In this document: positions 1 through 13,584 of the stretch, piece after piece | Numbering within the stretch: the first letter of the stretch is position 1 | Layout: every line of letters starts with the position of its first letter | DNA from: Stomorhina lunata | Lineage: Eukaryota; Arthropoda; Insecta; Diptera; Rhiniidae | Length of the DNA: 64,000 nt | Assembly (NCBI GenBank): GCA_933228675.1 | Contig: OW121743.1 | Location: forward strand, 50,636,000 to 50,699,999 | Direction: 5' to 3' | Program-made: the position numbers and the translations under genes | The notes under the pieces: generated by a model | What the model was told of the DNA's origin: nothing | The model's input: only the letters and a program-made list of their open reading frames with translations | Databases searched by the model: none

Positions 1-3000
1 ATTAGTATTAGTATTAGTATTAGTATTAGTATTAGTATTAGTATTAGTATTAGTATTAGTATTAGTATTAGTATTAGTATTAGTATTAGTATTAGTATTA
101 GTATTAGTATTAGTATTAGTATTAGTATTAGTATTAGTATTAGTATTAGTATTAGTATTAGTATTAGTATTAGTATTAGTATTAGTATTAGTATTAGTAT
201 TAGTATTAGTATTAGTATTAGTATTAGTATTAGTATTAGTATTAGTATTAGTATTAGTATTAGTATTAGTATTAGTATTAGTATTAGTATTAGTATTAGT
301 ATTAGTATTAGTATTAGTATTAGTATTAGTATTAGTATTAGTATTAGTATTAGTATTAGTATTAGTATTAGTATTAGTATTAGTATTAGTATTAGTATTA
401 GTATTAGTATTAGTATTAGTATTAGTATTAGTATTAGTATTAGTATTAGTATTAGTATTAGTATTAGTATTAGTATTAGTATTAGTATTAGTATTAGTAT
501 TAGTATTAGTATTAGTATTAGTATTAGTATTAGTATTAGTATTAGTATTAGTATTAGTATTAGTATTAGTATTAGTATTAGTATTAGTATTAGTATTAGT
601 ATTAGTATTAGTATTAGTATTAGTATTAGTATTAGTATTAGTATTAGTATTAGTATTAGTATTAGTATTAGTATTAGTATTAGTATTAGTATTAGTATTA
701 GTATTAGTATTAGTATTAGTATTAGTATTAGTATTAGTATTAGTATTAGTATTAGTATTAGTATTAGTATTAGTATTAGTATTAGTATTAGTATTAGTAT
801 TAGTATTAGTATTAGTATTAGTATTAGTATTAGTATTAGTATTAGTATTAGTATTAGTATTAGTATTAGTATTAGTATTAGTATTAGTATTAGTATTAGT
901 ATTAGTATTAGTATTAGTATTAGTATTAGTATTAGTATTAGTATTAGTATTAGTATTAGTATTAGTATTAGTATTAGTATTAGTATTAGTATTAGTATTA
1001 GTATTAGTATTAGTATTAGTATTAGTATTAGTATTAGTATTAGTATTAGTATTAGTATTAGTATTAGTATTAGTATTAGTATTAGTATTAGTATTAGTAT
1101 TAGTATTAGTATTAGTATTAGTATTAGTATTAGTATTAGTATTAGTATTAGTATTAGTATTAGTATTAGTATTAGTATTAGTATTAGTATTAGTATTAGT
1201 ATTAGTATTAGTATTAGTATTAGTATTAGTATTAGTATTAGTATTAGTATTAGTATTAGTATTAGTATTAGTATTAGTATTAGTATTAGTATTAGTATTA
1301 GTATTAGTATTAGTATTAGTATTAGTATTAGTATTAGTATTAGTATTAGTATTAGTATTAGTATTAGTATTAGTATTAGTATTAGTATTAGTATTAGTAT
1401 TAGTATTAGTATTAGTATTAGTATTAGTATTAGTATTAGTATTAGTATTAGTATTAGTATTAGTATTAGTATTAGTATTAGTATTAGTATTAGTATTAGT
1501 ATTAGTATTAGTATTAGTATTAGTATTAGTATTAGTATTAGTATTAGTATTAGTATTAGTATTAGTATTAGTATTAGTATTAGTATTAGTATTAGTATTA
1601 GTATTAGTATTAGTATTAGTATTAGTATTAGTATTAGTATTAGTATTAGTATTAGTATTAGTATTAGTATTAGTATTAGTATTAGTATTAGTATTAGTAT
1701 TAGTATTAGTATTAGTATTAGTATTAGTATTAGTATTAGTATTAGTATTAGTATTAGTATTAGTATTAGTATTAGTATTAGTATTAGTATTAGTATTAGT
1801 ATTAGTATTAGTATTAGTATTAGTATTAGTATTAGTATTAGTATTAGTATTAGTATTAGTATTAGTATTAGTATTAGTATTAGTATTAGTATTAGTATTA
1901 GTATTAGTATTAGTATTAGTATTAGTATTAGTATTAGTATTAGTATTAGTATTAGTATTAGTATTAGTATTAGTATTAGTATTAGTATTAGTATTAGTAT
2001 TAGTATTAGTATTAGTATTAGTATTAGTATTAGTATTAGTATTAGTATTAGTATTAGTATTAGTATTAGTATTAGTATTAGTATTAGTATTAGTATTAGT
2101 ATTAGTATTAGTATTAGTATTAGTATTAGTATTAGTATTAGTATTAGTATTAGTATTAGTATTAGTATTAGTATTAGTATTAGTATTAGTATTAGTATTA
2201 GTATTAGTATTAGTATTAGTATTAGTATTAGTATTAGTATTAGTATTAGTATTAGTATTAGTATTAGTATTAGTATTAGTATTAGTATTAGTATTAGTAT
2301 TAGTATTAGTATTAGTATTAGTATTAGTATTAGTATTAGTATTAGTATTAGTATTAGTATTAGTATTAGTATTAGTATTAGTATTAGTATTAGTATTAGT
2401 ATTAGTATTAGTATTAGTATTAGTATTAGTATTAGTATTAGTATTAGTATTAGTATTAGTATTAGTATTAGTATTAGTATTAGTATTAGTATTAGTATTA
2501 GTATTAGTATTAGTATTAGTATTAGTATTAGTATTAGTATTAGTATTAGTATTAGTATTAGTATTAGTATTAGTATTAGTATTAGTATTAGTATTAGTAT
2601 TAGTATTAGTATTAGTATTAGTATTAGTATTAGTATTAGTATTAGTATTAGTATTAGTATTAGTATTAGTATTAGTATTAGTATTAGTATTAGTATTAGT
2701 ATTAGTATTAGTATTAGTATTAGTATTAGTATTAGTATTAGTATTAGTATTAGTATTAGTATTAGTATTAGTATTAGTATTAGTATTAGTATTAGTATTA
2801 GTATTAGTATTAGTATTAGTATTAGTATTAGTATTAGTATTAGTATTAGTATTAGTATTAGTATTAGTATTAGTATTAGTATTAGTATTAGTATTAGTAT
2901 TAGTATTAGTATTAGTATTAGTATTAGTATTAGTATTAGTATTAGTATTAGTATTAGTATTAGTATTAGTATTAGTATTAGTATTAGTATTAGTATTAGT

Positions 3001-6000
3001 ATTAGTATTAGTATTAGTATTAGTATTAGTATTAGTATTAGTATTAGTATTAGTATTAGTATTAGTATTAGTATTAGTATTAGTATTAGTATTAGTATTA
3101 GTATTAGTATTAGTATTAGTATTAGTATTAGTATTAGTATTAGTATTAGTATTAGTATTAGTATTAGTATTAGTATTAGTATTAGTATTAGTATTAGTAT
3201 TAGTATTAGTATTAGTATTAGTATTAGTATTAGTATTAGTATTAGTATTAGTATTAGTATTAGTATTAGTATTAGTATTAGTATTAGTATTAGTATTAGT
3301 ATTAGTATTAGTATTAGTATTAGTATTAGTATTAGTATTAGTATTAGTATTAGTATTAGTATTAGTATTAGTATTAGTATTAGTATTAGTATTAGTATTA
3401 GTATTAGTATTAGTATTAGTATTAGTATTAGTATTAGTATTAGTATTAGTATTAGTATTAGTATTAGTATTAGTATTAGTATTAGTATTAGTATTAGTAT
3501 TAGTATTAGTATTAGTATTAGTATTAGTATTAGTATTAGTATTAGTATTAGTATTAGTATTAGTATTAGTATTAGTATTAGTATTAGTATTAGTATTAGT
3601 ATTAGTATTAGTATTAGTATTAGTATTAGTATTAGTATTAGTATTAGTATTAGTATTAGTATTAGTATTAGTATTAGTATTAGTATTAGTATTAGTATTA
3701 GTATTAGTATTAGTATTAGTATTAGTATTAGTATTAGTATTAGTATTAGTATTAGTATTAGTATTAGTATTAGTATTAGTATTAGTATTAGTATTAGTAT
3801 TAGTATTAGTATTAGTATTAGTATTAGTATTAGTATTAGTATTAGTATTAGTATTAGTATTAGTATTAGTATTAGTATTAGTATTAGTATTAGTATTAGT
3901 ATTAGTATTAGTATTAGTATTAGTATTAGTATTAGTATTAGTATTAGTATTAGTATTAGTATTAGTATTAGTATTAGTATTAGTATTAGTATTAGTATTA
4001 GTATTAGTATTAGTATTAGTATTAGTATTAGTATTAGTATTAGTATTAGTATTAGTATTAGTATTAGTATTAGTATTAGTATTAGTATTAGTATTAGTAT
4101 TAGTATTAGTATTAGTATTAGTATTAGTATTAGTATTAGTATTAGTATTAGTATTAGTATTAGTATTAGTATTAGTATTAGTATTAGTATTAGTATTAGT
4201 ATTAGTATTAGTATTAGTATTAGTATTAGTATTAGTATTAGTATTAGTATTAGTATTAGTATTAGTATTAGTATTAGTATTAGTATTAGTATTAGTATTA
4301 GTATTAGTATTAGTATTAGTATTAGTATTAGTATTAGTATTAGTATTAGTATTAGTATTAGTATTAGTATTAGTATTAGTATTAGTATTAGTATTAGTAT
4401 TAGTATTAGTATTAGTATTAGTATTAGTATTAGTATTAGTATTAGTATTAGTATTAGTATTAGTATTAGTATTAGTATTAGTATTAGTATTAGTATTAGT
4501 ATTAGTATTAGTATTAGTATTAGTATTAGTATTAGTATTAGTATTAGTATTAGTATTAGTATTAGTATTAGTATTAGTATTAGTATTAGTATTAGTATTA
4601 GTATTAGTATTAGTATTAGTATTAGTATTAGTATTAGTATTAGTATTAGTATTAGTATTAGTATTAGTATTAGTATTAGTATTAGTATTAGTATTAGTAT
4701 TAGTATTAGTATTAGTATTAGTATTAGTATTAGTATTAGTATTAGTATTAGTATTAGTATTAGTATTAGTATTAGTATTAGTATTAGTATTAGTATTAGT
4801 ATTAGTATTAGTATTAGTATTAGTATTAGTATTAGTATTAGTATTAGTATTAGTATTAGTATTAGTATTAGTATTAGTATTAGTATTAGTATTAGTATTA
4901 GTATTAGTATTAGTATTAGTATTAGTATTAGTATTAGTATTAGTATTAGTATTAGTATTAGTATTAGTATTAGTATTAGTATTAGTATTAGTATTAGTAT
5001 TAGTATTAGTATTAGTATTAGTATTAGTATTAGTATTAGTATTAGTATTAGTATTAGTATTAGTATTAGTATTAGTATTAGTATTAGTATTAGTATTAGT
5101 ATTAGTATTAGTATTAGTATTAGTATTAGTATTAGTATTAGTATTAGTATTAGTATTAGTATTAGTATTAGTATTAGTATTAGTATTAGTATTAGTATTA
5201 GTATTAGTATTAGTATTAGTATTAGTATTAGTATTAGTATTAGTATTAGTATTAGTATTAGTATTAGTATTAGTATTAGTATTAGTATTAGTATTAGTAT
5301 TAGTATTAGTATTAGTATTAGTATTAGTATTAGTATTAGTATTAGTATTAGTATTAGTATTAGTATTAGTATTAGTATTAGTATTAGTATTAGTATTAGT
5401 ATTAGTATTAGTATTAGTATTAGTATTAGTATTAGTATTAGTATTAGTATTAGTATTAGTATTAGTATTAGTATTAGTATTAGTATTAGTATTAGTATTA
5501 GTATTAGTATTAGTATTAGTATTAGTATTAGTATTAGTATTAGTATTAGTATTAGTATTAGTATTAGTATTAGTATTAGTATTAGTATTAGTATTAGTAT
5601 TAGTATTAGTATTAGTATTAGTATTAGTATTAGTATTAGTATTAGTATTAGTATTAGTATTAGTATTAGTATTAGTATTAGTATTAGTATTAGTATTAGT
5701 ATTAGTATTAGTATTAGTATTAGTATTAGTATTAGTATTAGTATTAGTATTAGTATTAGTATTAGTATTAGTATTAGTATTAGTATTAGTATTAGTATTA
5801 GTATTAGTATTAGTATTAGTATTAGTATTAGTATTAGTATTAGTATTAGTATTAGTATTAGTATTAGTATTAGTATTAGTATTAGTATTAGTATTAGTAT
5901 TAGTATTAGTATTAGTATTAGTATTAGTATTAGTATTAGTATTAGTATTAGTATTAGTATTAGTATTAGTATTAGTATTAGTATTAGTATTAGTATTAGT

Positions 6001-8325
6001 ATTAGTATTAGTATTAGTATTAGTATTAGTATTAGTATTAGTATTAGTATTAGTATTAGTATTAGTATTAGTATTAGTATTAGTATTAGTATTAGTATTA
6101 GTATTAGTATTAGTATTAGTATTAGTATTAGTATTAGTATTAGTATTAGTATTAGTATTAGTATTAGTATTAGTATTAGTATTAGTATTAGTATTAGTAT
6201 TAGTATTAGTATTAGTATTAGTATTAGTATTAGTATTAGTATTAGTATTAGTATTAGTATTAGTATTAGTATTAGTATTAGTATTAGTATTAGTATTAGT
6301 ATTAGTATTAGTATTAGTATTAGTATTAGTATTAGTATTAGTATTAGTATTAGTATTAGTATTAGTATTAGTATTAGTATTAGTATTAGTATTAGTATTA
6401 GTATTAGTATTAGTATTAGTATTAGTATTAGTATTAGTATTAGTATTAGTATTAGTATTAGTATTAGTATTAGTATTAGTATTAGTATTAGTATTAGTAT
6501 TAGTATTAGTATTAGTATTAGTATTAGTATTAGTATTAGTATTAGTATTAGTATTAGTATTAGTATTAGTATTAGTATTAGTATTAGTATTAGTATTAGT
6601 ATTAGTATTAGTATTAGTATTAGTATTAGTATTAGTATTAGTATTAGTATTAGTATTAGTATTAGTATTAGTATTAGTATTAGTATTAGTATTAGTATTA
6701 GTATTAGTATTAGTATTAGTATTAGTATTAGTATTAGTATTAGTATTAGTATTAGTATTAGTATTAGTATTAGTATTAGTATTAGTATTAGTATTAGTAT
6801 TAGTATTAGTATTAGTATTAGTATTAGTATTAGTATTAGTATTAGTATTAGTATTAGTATTAGTATTAGTATTAGTATTAGTATTAGTATTAGTATTAGT
6901 ATTAGTATTAGTATTAGTATTAGTATTAGTATTAGTATTAGTATTAGTATTAGTATTAGTATTAGTATTAGTATTAGTATTAGTATTAGTATTAGTATTA
7001 GTATTAGTATTAGTATTAGTATTAGTATTAGTATTAGTATTAGTATTAGTATTAGTATTAGTATTAGTATTAGTATTAGTATTAGTATTAGTATTAGTAT
7101 TAGTATTAGTATTAGTATTAGTATTAGTATTAGTATTAGTATTAGTATTAGTATTAGTATTAGTATTAGTATTAGTATTAGTATTAGTATTAGTATTAGT
7201 ATTAGTATTAGTATTAGTATTAGTATTAGTATTAGTATTAGTATTAGTATTAGTATTAGTATTAGTATTAGTATTAGTATTAGTATTAGTATTAGTATTA
7301 GTATTAGTATTAGTATTAGTATTAGTATTAGTATTAGTATTAGTATTAGTATTAGTATTAGTATTAGTATTAGTATTAGTATTAGTATTAGTATTAGTAT
7401 TAGTATTAGTATTAGTATTAGTATTAGTATTAGTATTAGTATTAGTATTAGTATTAGTATTAGTATTAGTATTAGTATTAGTATTAGTATTAGTATTAGT
7501 ATTAGTATTAGTATTAGTATTAGTATTAGTATTAGTATTAGTATTAGTATTAGTATTAGTATTAGTATTAGTATTAGTATTAGTATTAGTATTAGTATTA
7601 GTATTAGTATTAGTATTAGTATTAGTATTAGTATTAGTATTAGTATTAGTATTAGTATTAGTATTAGTATTAGTATTAGTATTAGTATTAGTATTAGTAT
7701 TAGTATTAGTATTAGTATTAGTATTAGTATTAGTATTAGTATTAGTATTAGTATTAGTATTAGTATTAGTATTAGTATTAGTATTAGTATTAGTATTAGT
7801 ATTAGTATTAGTATTAGTATTAGTATTAGTATTAGTATTAGTATTAGTATTAGTATTAGTATTAGTATTAGTATTAGTATTAGTATTAGTATTAGTATTA
7901 GTATTAGTATTAGTATTAGTATTAGTATTAGTATTAGTATTAGTATTAGTATTAGTATTAGTATTAGTATTAGTATTAGTATTAGTATTAGTATTAGTAT
8001 TAGTATTAGTATTAGTATTAGTATTAGTATTAGTATTAGTATTAGTATTAGTATTAGTATTAGTATTAGTATTAGTATTAGTATTAGTATTAGTATTAGT
8101 ATTAGTATTAGTATTAGTATTAGTATTAGTATTAGTATTAGTATTAGTATTAGTATTAGTATTAGTATTAGTATTAGTATTAGTATTAGTATTAGTATTA
8201 GTATTAGTATTAGTATTAGTATTAGTATTAGTATTAGTATTAGTATTAGTATTAGTATTAGTATTAGTATTAGTATTAGTATTAGTATTAGTATTAGTAT
8301 TAGTATTAGTATTAGTATTAGTATT
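1..8325. repeat. Perfect hexanucleotide satellite (ATTAGT)n
   Basis: About 1387 head-to-tail copies of ATTAGT (ACTAAT on the other strand), with no substitution or indel visible before the array breaks at ATTGGT (8323-8328). It begins at the first base of the window, so its true length is unknown. Two of three frames on each strand contain no stop (Ile-Ser, Leu-Val, Thr-Asn and Leu-Ile dipeptides), but there is no ATG and no reason to think it codes. It is not the insect telomere repeat TTAGG, and Diptera lack telomerase, so a telomeric role is not implied. It is most simply a heterochromatic simple satellite. Confidence 0.97.
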
Positions 8326-9940
8326 GGTAAATGTATTATAAGAGAAATATATATGCAAAATATAAATGTCTCAACCAAAGTCCACAGCTGAATAGAATAA
8401 TAACAGAACTTTATATTTACAAATTAAGGACATTTTGAGTTTGGAGGGGGGTTTTAGCAGGACACCCCTTCCTTAAATAAATTTCACTTTTTATCTGACC
8501 AAATCCTAACAAATATTGTCAATCACGGAAAAATTTTAAACAAAATATTTATGTTGTGTATACTGTTATTTAATGTTAAATCCAATTTTTATTTTAGTTT
8601 AACCTAGAAAAACAAAACTACTCATGCAAATACGCAGATGTTTGCTAAATGTCAAAAACAATATTGATAACAAAATAAACAAATAAATATGCGCATAGTT
8701 AAAAAGGGCATAACTTGATGTTCAAATTATAGAATTCGGACATGAATATTTAATATATTTGACATTTATTTATGTACATGTTTTGTGTAGCTAGTGATGA
8801 ATCTTTCTGAATTTAAATAAGAAACAAAATTCATAAAATAGTAATTATAGTTGCAAAGATTTTATTAAATCACTGATAACATGACTCAACGGGGATACGT
8901 CTTATTTCTATAACTCGGACAAGTTTATTCTAAGTCTATCGAAGTGAAGCATGATGTTTGTTAGTAACTCCAAAAATGTCTTCTCTGACCAGGGGCAAAT
9001 CAATCTATCATTGTTAACACTTAAAAACACATTAAGATATTTTTAAAATATAAAATTAAAAGAAGAGTTATGATTTCTTGTATTTTGAAGTAAATTTTTA
9101 AATATAAATAGAACAAATTAAAAATAAAAAGGGAGCATAACAGACTTATTAAATATAAAAAACCTTATTTATTATTCTGTACTATTGCTGCTTCGTTAAA
9201 TTCGTTTATTTATTTTTCGTTTTTTTTTTCTTTTAGGTAGCAAAGCGTTTTAATTACTTTTTCAAAGAAAAAAAGGCTCAAGGATAAGTGAATATACAGA
9301 AGCAAAAGCAACAACAACGAACAATGGAAGTAGAAATAATAACTACAGACATTAAAGCAAAGACAACAAGAGACATTAAGATCTAAGTATGTGGGTCTTT
9401 TTCAAATATTTTTTTATTAGGAAAAATATATTATTCGTATTGTGTATTTTATAGGTATAAACAAAGGAACTGAAAGTCAAACGAAATCAAATTAAGTTAA
9501 ATTTTCTACTATTGGCATGTCTCTAGGTAGTAGCCAACTCCTACTGTGAAACTGCGGAGGAGACTTCATACTCCAGACTACTTCTTCTACATTGTAGTTC
9601 ATTAGACTGACCTTTTCATTACTGACAAACTACTACAACTATTGCCAAATCTTATAAATTAGCCAAATTGCTTTATATTTGAAAAACTCTATTTTTAATT
9701 TAAAGCTCACTTCGAAGACATCAAAATTTTTTTATAAAAGGCCATATGTGATTTTTTTTCTTCTTATATAAGTGAAAATTTACATATTTTACAGTTGAAA
9801 GAAGAAATAAAAAAGTATATAATTAAACTCACTAAAAAACAAGTAAGAAAGTACTATATAAGGTCTAGCCCGACCACATGATAACCTACATAACCAAGGT
9901 TTTTAAATGCAAAGAAACATTCGGTATGACTGTTCTACAT
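8326..9940. other. AT-rich sequence without a recognisable gene
   Basis: Nothing here has coding character. One weak exon-like arrangement exists. A pyrimidine-rich tract ends in an AG at 9235-9236, about 150 bp of A/C-rich sequence follows, and a GTATGTG donor-like site lies at 9387. All frames of the interval contain stops, so it could only be an untranslated exon. I regard it as a chance match unless RNA evidence supports it. Confidence 0.5.
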
Positions 9941-12307
9941 GTCTCTATATAAAAAAGTCTTCCTACCGTTATCTTCTCTCTATATAGAAAAGTCTTCCTA
10001 TCGTCATCTTTTCTCTATAAAGAAAAGTTTTCCTATCGTCATCTTTTCTCTATATAGAAAAGTCTTCCTATCGTCATCCTTTCTCTATATAGAAAAGTCT
10101 TCCTATCGTCATCATTTCTCTATATAGTAAAGCCTTCCTATCGTCATCTTTTCTCTACATAGAAAAGTCTTCCTATCGTCATCCTTTCTCTATATAGAAA
10201 AGTCTTCCTATCGTCATCTTTTCTCTATATAGAAAAGTCTTCCTGTCGTCATCTTCTCTCTATATAGAAAAGTCTTCCTATCGTCATCTTTTCTCTATAT
10301 AGAAAAGTCTTCCTATAGTCATCTTTTCTCTATATAGAAAAGTTTTCCTATCGTCATCTTTTCCCTATATAGAAAAGTCTTCCTATCGTCATCTTTTTTC
10401 TATATAGAAAAGTCTTCCTATCGTCATCTTTTCTCTATATAGAAAAGTCTTCCTATCGTCATCTTTTCTCTATATAGAAAAGTCTTCCTATCGTCATCTT
10501 TTCTCTATATAGAAAAGTCTTCCTATCGTCATCTTTTCTCTATATAGAAAAGTCTTTCTATGGTCATCTTTTCTCTATACAGAAAAGTCTTTCTATCGTC
10601 ACCTTTTCTCCATATAGAAAAGTCTTTCTATCGTTATCTTTTCTCTATATAAAAAAATGTTCCTATCGTCATCTTTTCTCTATATAGAAAAGTCTTCCTA
10701 TCGTCATCTTTTCTCTATATAGAAAAGTCTTCCTATCGTCATCTTTTCTCTATATAGAAAAGTCTTCCTATCGTCATCTTTTCCCTATATAGAAAAGTCT
10801 TCCTATCGTCATCTTTTCTCTATATAGAAAAGTCTTCCTATCGTCATCTTTTCTCTATATAGAAAAGTCTTCCTATCGTCATCTTTTCTCTATATAGAAA
10901 AGTCTTCCTATCGTCATCTTTTCTCTATATAGAAAAGTCTTTCTATGGTCATCTTTTCTCTATACAGAAAAGTCTTTCTATCGTCATCTTTTCTCTATAT
11001 AGAAAAGTCTTCCTATCGTCATCTTTTCTCTATATAGAAAAGTCTTCCTATCGTCATATTTTCTCTATATAGAAAAGTCTTCCTATCGTCATCTTTTCTC
11101 TATATAGAAAAGTCTTCCTATCGTCATCTTTTCTCTATATAGAAAAGTCTTCCTATCGTCATCTTTTCTCTATATAGAAAAGTCTTCCTATCGTCATCTT
11201 TTCTCTATATAGAAAAATCTTCCTGTCGTCATCTTTTCTCTATATAGAAAAGTCTTCCCATCGTCATCTTTTCTCTATATAGAAAAGTCTTCCTATCGTC
11301 ATATTTTCTCTATATAGAAAAGTCTTCCTATCGTCATATTTTCTCTATATAGAAAAGTCTTCCTATCGTCATCTTTTCTTTATTTAGAAAAGTCTACCTA
11401 TCGTCATCTTTTTTCTATATAGAAAAATCTTCCTACCGTCATCTGTTCTCTATATAGATAAGTCTTCCTAGCGTCATCTTTTCTCTATACAGAAAAGTCT
11501 TTCTATCGTCATCTTTTCTCTATATAGAAAAGTCTTCCTATCGTCATATTTTCTCTATATAGAAAAGTCTTCCTATCGTCATCTTTTCTCTATATAGAAA
11601 AGTCTTCCTATCGTCATCTTTTCTCTATATAGAAAAGTCTTCCTATCGTCATCTTTTCTCTATATAGAAAAGTCTTTCTATGGTCATCTTTTCTCTATAC
11701 AGAAAAGTCTTTCTATCGTCATCTTTTCTCTATATAGAAAAGTCTTCCTATCGTCATCTTTTCTCTATATAGAAAAGTCTTTCTATCGTCATATTTTCTC
11801 TATATAGAAAAGTCTTCCTATCGTCATCTTTTCTCTATATAGAAAAGTCTTCCTATCGTCATCTTTTCTCTATATAGAAAAGTCTTCCTATCGTCATCTT
11901 TTCTCTATATAGAAAAGTCTTCCTATCGTCATCTTTTCTCTATATAGAAAAGTCTTCCTATCGTCATCTTTTCTCTATATAGAAAAGTCTTCCTGTCGTC
12001 ATCTTTTCTCTATATAGAAAAGTCTTCCTATCGTCATCTTTTCTCTATATAGAAAAGTCTTCCTATCGTCATCTTTTCTCTATTTAGAAAAGTCTTCCTA
12101 TCGTCATCTTTTCTCTATATAGATAAGTCTTCCTAGCGTCATCTTTTCTCTATATAGAAAAGGCTTCCTAGCGTCATCTTTTCTCTATATAGAAAAGGCT
12201 TCCTATCCTCATCTGTTTTTTTATATAGAAAACTTTTCCTATCGTCATCTTTTCTCTATAGAGAAAAGTCTTCCTATAGTCATCTTTTCTCTAAATACCG
12301 TATCGCC
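9941..12307. repeat. 35-bp minisatellite, about 67 copies
   Basis: Tandem array whose unit consists of TCTTCCTATCGTCATC followed by TTTTCTCTATATAGAAAAG. Most copies differ by 0 to 3 bases and the array ends become more diverged. A distinctive variant pair (TATGGTC, then CTATACAG) recurs at 10551, 10936 and 11671. These spacings are 385 and 735 bp, exactly 11 and 21 units, showing that multi-unit blocks were duplicated. The core CTATATAG is palindromic and resembles a TATA box. The unit is not a multiple of three, so the short reading frames through it are by-products. Confidence 0.96.
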
Positions 12308-12857
12308 ATCAGTATCATTAATACAACTGTAGGGTACTCATATAAAATCACTCAAACAAAATACAGAAGTTCTTTTTGTTAATATAGAAAGAAGCCTTTG
12401 TCATCTAGTATCCGAATATTAACCTTTATCAAATAGACATGCAAAATGTTTTGTTGTTTAATTATACAGACAATTTTTAAAAACCATCTCATTTCCCTTT
12501 TTTTTGCTTTTTCATTTCTAACTTTAATTAAATTGTAAATTTTGCTGTAAAGTTTTAATTAAATAAAAATTTTTATTTTTAACATGCGCCAGAAATTTCT
12601 TATTTTGTCAGAAAACCTTTCATGTGTGCAATTGTTTTACATAAAAAAGTATATGTTATACTCCTTTTGTAGAGCAAAAGACAATTAAATGATTGTTTAG
12701 TATTTTGGCCCAAGGCGTAAATATTATGAATGAAATAAGACTTTGTTTTAAAGATAAAGATTTTGGTTATAGAAAAGTTATGTCTATCCTCATCCACTTC
12801 GCCTTAAAATGAATAATAATTAAATAAATATAAAAGGTTTTTTATTGGTTTGACAAT
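12308..12857. other. AT-rich spacer, nothing recognised
   Basis: No coding, RNA or transposon signature was seen. A 65-codon minus-strand frame (12600-12797) has no family resemblance. Confidence 0.5.
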
Positions 12858-13143
12858 TCCTAAAACTTTTTGAATGTTAAGTACATTCAAACTTAGTTCT
12901 ACCATACGAATGATTGATATTAAGATAAACGCTAAATATTTATCACTCATACGCAACATATGAAAAGTATAAATGTAATGCAATGAGATGAAAATATTAT
13001 TCCTAAAACTTTTTGAATGTTAAGTACATTCAAACTTAGTTCTACCATACGAATGATTGATATTAAGATAAACGCTAAATATTTATCACTCATACGCAAC
13101 ATATGAAAAGTATAAATGTAATGCAATGAGATGAAAATATTAT
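12858..13143. repeat. Perfect tandem duplication of 143 bp
   Basis: Two adjacent copies, 12858-13000 and 13001-13143, are identical base for base as far as I can read. Each contains the hairpin TGAATGT-TAAGT-ACATTCA. Zero divergence in otherwise decaying sequence means either a very recent duplication or an assembly join error. Confidence 0.95.
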
Positions 13144-13584
13144 GTAATTTCTAAAAAACACACTTCTTACATTATTAATATACTGTATCACTACCTCCCC
13201 CCCTTTGAAAATCGATCCACCATTTATATATTTTTAATTTTAAATCTACTTTTTTCTTAAATTTTTTAATGTAAGACATTTCATAACATCTTAGAATTTC
13301 TTTTTTCTACTCTTAGTTTTCATAAATATTATTCTTAAAAAACACAAACATTCTTTTTAAATCCCATTTGCCATAAGACCAAAATTGAGTGTTTATTTTG
13401 TGATGTGGTCACGGAATCTCTTGACATTCGACGTGATGGACAAAGATGTTCATGTCTGGAAAACAAAGAAGGTTTTTAAATAAAGTGCAGAATATAAATC
13501 AAAGGAAAATTAGTAAAGAAAACAAGTAAGGAAATGGTATATATGGGGCAAGTCCCAACAAATGACAATCTATGCCACTTAATT
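13144..13584. other. AT-rich spacer, nothing recognised
   Basis: No gene or repeat was recognised between the 143-bp duplication and the 31-bp minisatellite. Confidence 0.5.

Noticed and set aside
1..8325. Telomere
   Set aside because: The repeat is ATTAGT, not TTAGG or TTAGGG. Flies do not use telomerase repeats, and the window edge is not evidence of a chromosome end.
9939..10127. 62-codon frame with Ser-Leu-Tyr-Ile-Glu-Lys-Ser-Ser repeats
   Set aside because: It lies in the 35-bp minisatellite. The unit is not a multiple of three and the frame dies within about five units.
9941..12307. CRISPR-like array
   Set aside because: Units are contiguous with no unique spacers between them, and the sequence is eukaryotic.
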